Assembly (NCBI RefSeq): GCF_042676045.1
Contig: NZ_JBHTJV010000002.1
Span: forward strand, 731,579-795,578
DNA length: 64,000 nt
Direction: 5' to 3'
DNA from: Pseudahrensia aquimaris
GTDB taxonomy: Bacteria; Pseudomonadota; Alphaproteobacteria; Rhizobiales; Rhizobiaceae
Every line of letters starts with the position of its first letter. Within the stretch, counting starts at the first letter, position 1. Shown in pieces: positions 62,501-64,000 of this stretch. The position numbers and the translations under genes are program-made. Under the pieces are notes generated by a model. That model searched no databases, was not told the DNA's origin, and was given only the letters and a program-made list of their open reading frames with translations.

Positions 62501-64000
62501 GTAACGGTGGGTGAAGATCCGAACACGCCACCGGACGCGGATTCCGACTTTGCCGATACGCCGGTAAACACGCCTGTGATCATTGACGTGCTCAACAACG
62601 ACATGGATGCCGATGGTGACACGCTGACGGTGACCGAGATTGACGGCACGCCGGTCGTGCCTGGCGATACGGTTCCTGTTCAGAACGGTACGGCAACATT
62701 GAACGATGACTTCACGATCACGTTCACGCCAGATGACGGTTATGTTGGTCCTGCTTCGTTCGACTACACGATCGACGATGGCAATGGCGGCACGGATGAG
62801 GCTTCGGTTGGCATCACGATTACCGCGGCGCTTGTACCTCCGGTTGCCGAGGACGACACGGGCACGACCGACAACGATACGCCGGTTGTGCTTGATCTTC
62901 TGGGCAATGACGACGATCCGGACGGTGACAATGCGAACCTGACGATCACGGAGATCGACGGCCAGCCGATCCAGCCGGGCGAGACGGTTGACGTTGCCAA
63001 CGGCACGGTGACGCTGAACGACGACGGAACGGTAACGTTCACGCCGGAAGACGGCTTCACGGGCGATGCTGTGTTTGACTACACGGTTGAGGACGAAGAC
63101 GGCCTGACGGACACGGGTTCTGTGACGGTTGCGGTCTCTGACAACACGGTTGATGCGGTCGATGACGACGCAACAACAGACTTCAACACGCCAGTGGCGA
63201 TTGATGTTCTGGGCAATGACACGGATCCGGAAGGCGATGCGTTCGAGGTCACGGACTTCGACGACACGTCGGCCAACGGTGGCACAATCACCGAGAACGC
63301 CGACGGCACGCTGAACTACACGCCTGCCGATGGCTTTGAGGGCACGGACACATTCGAATACACGATCACAGACGCCAACGGTAACACCGACACGGCGACG
63401 GTGACTGTAACGGTGGGCGAATCCGCCTTGCCGCCAGTTGCCGAGGATGACACGGGTACGACCGACAACGATACGCCGGTTGTGCTTGATCTTCTGGGCA
63501 ATGATGACGATCCGGACGGTGACAATGCGAACCTGACGATCACTGAGATCGACGGCCAGCCGATCCAGCCTGGTGAGACGGTTGACGTTGCCAACGGCAC
63601 GGTGACGCTGAACGACGACGGCACGGTGACGTTCACTCCGGAAGACGGCTTCACGGGCGATGCTGTGTTTGAGTACACGGTTGAGGACGAAGACGGCCTG
63701 ACGGACACAGGTTCTGTGACGGTTGCGGTCTCTGACAACACGGTTGATGCGGTCGATGACGACGCAACGACAGACTTCAACACGCCAGTGGCGATTGATG
63801 TTCTGGGCAACGACANATTCGACTATACGATTGACGATGGCAATGGCGGCACGGATGAGGCTTCGGTTGGCATCACGATTACCGCGGCGCTTGTACCTCC
63901 GGTTGCCGAGGACGACACGGGTACGACCGACAACGATACGCCGGTTGTGCTTGATCTTCTGGGCAATGACGATGATCCGGACGGTGACAATGCGAACCTG
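56576..64000 (+). CDS. Giant repetitive surface/secreted protein (SdrD-like plus Ig/cadherin-like repeats), 3' end beyond window
   Basis: One open frame of 2475 codons with no stop to the window edge. ATG 56576 follows an AGGAGG site. There is no Sec signal peptide, which suits type I secretion with a C-terminal signal lying outside the window. Residues 1-140: polar start, then an RTX-like stretch (RLTDGNDHIANDSSIDDL, VEKIKFNDTTVDIS). Residues 140-250: Ser/Gly/Lys-rich linker. Residues about 250-850: five SdrD/Cna-B-like repeats with the TTTNANGMYQFDVP pattern. From about 856 on: some seventeen Ig/cadherin-like repeats (GTDTFEYTITDEFG), very acidic and Asp-rich, so probably Ca2+-dependent. 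Likely role is adhesion or biofilm formation; not proven. Confidence 0.9.
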   Translation, partial: MTTTTTQNITWFEFTAEAHGSGSGSKGSGSSSSKGTGSGSKGSAGSAHPLSRFDTGQGIIRLTDGNDHIANDSSIDDLIDGRGGHDSFVIHAHSAGFEFIDRGQGVVEVVKGHSTYAYLYDVEKIKFNDTTVDISHIASDASGSASGSKASGSGSKGSASGSKASGSGSKGSASGSKASGSGSKGSASGSKASGSGSRGSASGTKASGSGSKGSASGSKASGSGSGSKASGSGSKGSGSGSGSAGSAASGMGWIKGRLSFDDDKDDTEINTVGGGFDSGLGGRLVQLKDAHGNVVAETHTDGDGKYQFDVAPGQYVVQFPEVNGLVFAKEDQGGDPTVDSDANVDTGLGFVIHLADGQTVKDVDASYQHAPGAIGWIKGTVSKDDDFDDTQVNTVKNDNNDNHDVGIGGVKVEIFKEDGTKFGETTTNANGMYQFDVPEGNYYIQFPDMPGMGFADKDVGNEASDSDANADGRTDLFHIAGGETKMDIDVSYQNNNAWIKGTVSKDDDYDDTQVNTVKNDNNDDLDTGIPHVKVELFTEDGTKVAETTTNANGNYQFDVPAGSYYVQFPEMQGMGFADKDVGNGATDSDANADGRTDVFHVNPGEAIKNIDVSYQNNNAWIKGSVTKDDDQDNTQVNTVGGGLDEGIQGVKVQLINENGDVVRETTTNADGRYQFDAPAGTYKVVVESMDGMVFAQQNVGGDEAVDSDVNADGETEFFTVDRGETKADVDASVINTAHIAGVLSNDVDGDNTEAGNIFEGFGGLTVELYKADGTFVGSQVTDDAGAYKFDVLEGDYYVQFPEVDGFRFALKDVGGDPTVDSDGDSDGDTAGRTSTFFATGDLQLNIDQSYQSTNTTDAVDDNATTPFGEEVEINVLANDSDPEGDDFDITDFDQPANGTVTINADGNFVYTPNAGFEGDDTFTYTITDENGATDTATVTVTVGANSVDAVDDVADTEFGEAITIDVRENDTDLQGDDFTVTDFEQPANGTVTIDADGNLVYTPDAGFEGDDTFTYTITDEFGASDSATVTVSVGANTVDAVEDAEMTDFDTPVTIDVTDNDVDPNGNTFEITDFDTTSAEGGTVTEDADGNLVYTPAAGFAGTDTFEYTITDEFGATDTTTVTVTVKGDTATDAVDDTAQTNTGEAVDIDVLANDDTGVTITAIDPTSDEGGTIVLNADGTVTYTPADGFTGTDTFEYTITDEFGNTDTATVTVEVNGTNAEDDMAMTRKDNPVEFNIFDNDIDAEGDDFTILTRTEPDNGTVTIDADGNAVYTPVPGFVGTDTFSYVIIDDKGATAEAIVTIVVKANDVNAIDDEDATDKNTPITIDVLANDEDDQGDTFEVTDFTDGANGTVTENADGTLTYTPDDGFVGTDTFEYTITDEFGATDTATVTVTIADNVVIARDDIADTRQDESVDIDVLNNDEDPEGDAFDVTDFDMTTANGGTITQNPDGTLKYTPAAGFSGEDSFEYTITDDNGNTDTATVTVTIEENTVEAEDDSEVTDFETPVVIDVLGNDSDEQGDTFEVSDFDDTSANGGTITENADGTLTYTPADGFEGTDTFEYTITDAKGATDTAIVTVTVGESALPPVAEDDTGTTDNDTPVVLDLLGNDDDPDGDNANLTITEIDGQPIQPGETVDVANGTVTLNDDGTVTFTPEDGFTGDATFDYTVEDEDGLTDTGTVTVAVSDNTVDAVDDDATTDFNTPVAIDVLGNDTDPEGDTFEVTDFDATSAQGGTVTENADGTLNYTPADGFEGTDTFEYTITDANGNTDTATVTVTVGESALPPVAEDDTGTTDNDTPVVLDLLGNDDDPDGDNANLTITEIDGQPIQPGETVDVANGTVTLNDDGTVTFTPEDGFTGDAVFEYTVEDEDGLTDTGSVTVAVSDNTVDAVDDDATTDFNTPIAIDVLGNDTDPEGDTFEVTDFDDTSANGGTITENADGTLNYTPADGFEGTDTFEYTITDANGNTDTATVTVTVGEDPNTPPDADSDFADTPVNTPVIIDVLNNDMDADGDTLTVTEIDGTPVVPGDTVPVQNGTATLNDDFTITFTPDDGYVGPASFDYTIDDGNGGTDEASVGITITAALVPPVAEDDTGTTDNDTPVVLDLLGNDDDPDGDNANLTITEIDGQPIQPGETVDVANGTVTLNDDGTVTFTPEDGFTGDAVFDYTVEDEDGLTDTGSVTVAVSDNTVDAVDDDATTDFNTPVAIDVLGNDTDPEGDAFEVTDFDDTSANGGTITENADGTLNYTPADGFEGTDTFEYTITDANGNTDTATVTVTVGESALPPVAEDDTGTTDNDTPVVLDLLGNDDDPDGDNANLTITEIDGQPIQPGETVDVANGTVTLNDDGTVTFTPEDGFTGDAVFEYTVEDEDGLTDTGSVTVAVSDNTVDAVDDDATTDFNTPVAIDVLGNDXFDYTIDDGNGGTDEASVGITITAALVPPVAEDDTGTTDNDTPVVLDLLGNDDDPDGDNANL
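57000..57320 (+). repeat. Ser/Gly/Lys/Ala low-complexity linker in the giant protein
   Basis: About eight imperfect copies of a 14-residue unit of the type SGSKASGSGSKGSA (42 nt). Copies differ at synonymous third positions (tcc/tct/tcg/tca for Ser), so the protein pattern is kept while DNA identity has decayed. A flexible or glycosylatable linker is the likely role. The antisense strand reads an open Glu/Pro-rich frame, which is a composition artefact. Confidence 0.85.
57329..59130 (+). repeat. Five SdrD/Cna-B-like domain repeats
   Basis: Repeat units begin near 57332, 57701, 58067, 58433 and 58787, periods of 369, 366, 366 and 354 bp (118-123 residues). Each has the pattern W-I-K-G-x-[VL]-S-K-D-D-D, then G-x-x-V-x-[VL]-x-x-x-x-G, then an F-D-V-x-x-G-x-Y strand and a P-x-V-D-S-D-A-N-type Asp-rich loop. 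The fifth lacks the Trp. These beta-sandwich domains are typical stalk elements of surface adhesins. Confidence 0.85.
61321..63815 (+). repeat. 594-bp near-identical DNA repeat (two domains per unit)
   Basis: The unit starting GCCGGTTGCCGA at 61340 recurs 594 bp later (61934), then after a divergent single domain (about 62509-62821) again at 62840 and 63434, also 594 bp apart. Copies differ at scattered, mostly synonymous bases. The unit is 198 residues, two Ig-like domains. High identity suggests recent duplication or gene conversion. Confidence 0.85.
63816..63816. other. Undetermined base marking a probable repeat-mediated assembly join
   Basis: A single n. Left of it the sequence is in the DVLGND segment of a domain; right of it the sequence abruptly continues as the later FDYTIDDGNGGTDEASVG segment seen at about 62758. 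Both sides stay in the same frame, but about 35-70 residues of a normal domain are missing at the junction. Confidence 0.85.

Larger units (their letters stand above)
59140..64000 (+). repeat. Tandem Ig/cadherin-like (tandem-95 type) domain array
   Basis: About seventeen units of 90-105 residues to the edge of the window. Each opens with [DN]AVDD-type acidic sequence, has a DVLGNDTDPEGD-like calcium-type loop, an ANGGTITENADGTLTYTP strand pair and a closing FEYTITDxxGxTDTATVTVTV. The first eight are divergent from each other; from about 61321 they alternate in a nearly identical two-domain unit. Confidence 0.88.

Noticed and set aside
60664..63810. Minus-strand Ser/Val/Thr-rich frames in the repeat region
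   Set aside because: They are antisense shadows of the Asp/Thr-rich domain array, each ended at repeat boundaries, without start signals.

Overview
The window looks like the chromosome of an alphaproteobacterium, most likely a (marine) member of the Hyphomicrobiales. This is inferred from gene content: an Mnh/Mrp antiporter operon with fused A and B subunits, a PutR-PutA pair in which PutA has no ribbon-helix-helix domain, the cysG-DUF2849-cysI-DUF934 sulfite reduction set, a soxBDAG sarcosine oxidase operon, and the pyk-DUF1036 / N-formylglutamate amidohydrolase-DUF1244-gapR neighbourhood. Most of the window is dense, ordinary housekeeping and catabolic DNA with short intergenic gaps.

Layout. 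1-3413 is the right end of a genomic island: a lower-GC stretch with an HxlR regulator and an integrase-ParA-ribbon-helix-helix operon, ending at a 53-bp 3' fragment of a tRNA-Val(GAC) gene, which is the distal attachment site. 3476-9414 is the mnhAB-C-D-E-F-G Na+/H+ antiporter operon. 9548-13337 holds selO and katG, and 13478-17060 the divergent putR/putA pair. 17065-20892 is the sulfite reductase/siroheme operon, followed by a sulfatase-family gene. 22749-29495 is a TAXI-type TRAP transporter with its own two-component system (DctB-like kinase, DctD-like enhancer-binding protein). 29537-32158 holds two alpha/beta hydrolases around an isoprenylcysteine-methyltransferase-like protein.

32208-38086 is the sarcosine oxidase operon soxB-D-A-G. 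It is interrupted by an AT-rich DEDDh exonuclease gene between soxB and soxD and carries a long palindromic repeat between soxD and soxA. 38402-44778 holds rpmJ, a TPR protein, a hydrolase, pyk, DUF1036, a DMT exporter, N-formylglutamate amidohydrolase, DUF1244 and gapR. 44801-50224 is a peptide-type ABC transporter whose binding protein is divergently transcribed. With the downstream CocE/S15-like hydrolase and gamma-glutamyltransferase it suggests peptide scavenging.

The last 7.4 kb (56576-64000) is one uninterrupted plus-strand reading frame that runs off the window. It encodes at least 2475 residues of a giant repetitive surface or secreted protein: a short RTX-like N-terminus, a Ser/Gly/Lys-rich linker, five SdrD/Cna-B-like repeats of about 122 residues, then about seventeen cadherin/Ig-like repeats. 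Part of this last array is a nearly identical 594-bp DNA repeat, and an undetermined base at 63816 marks a likely assembly join inside it.
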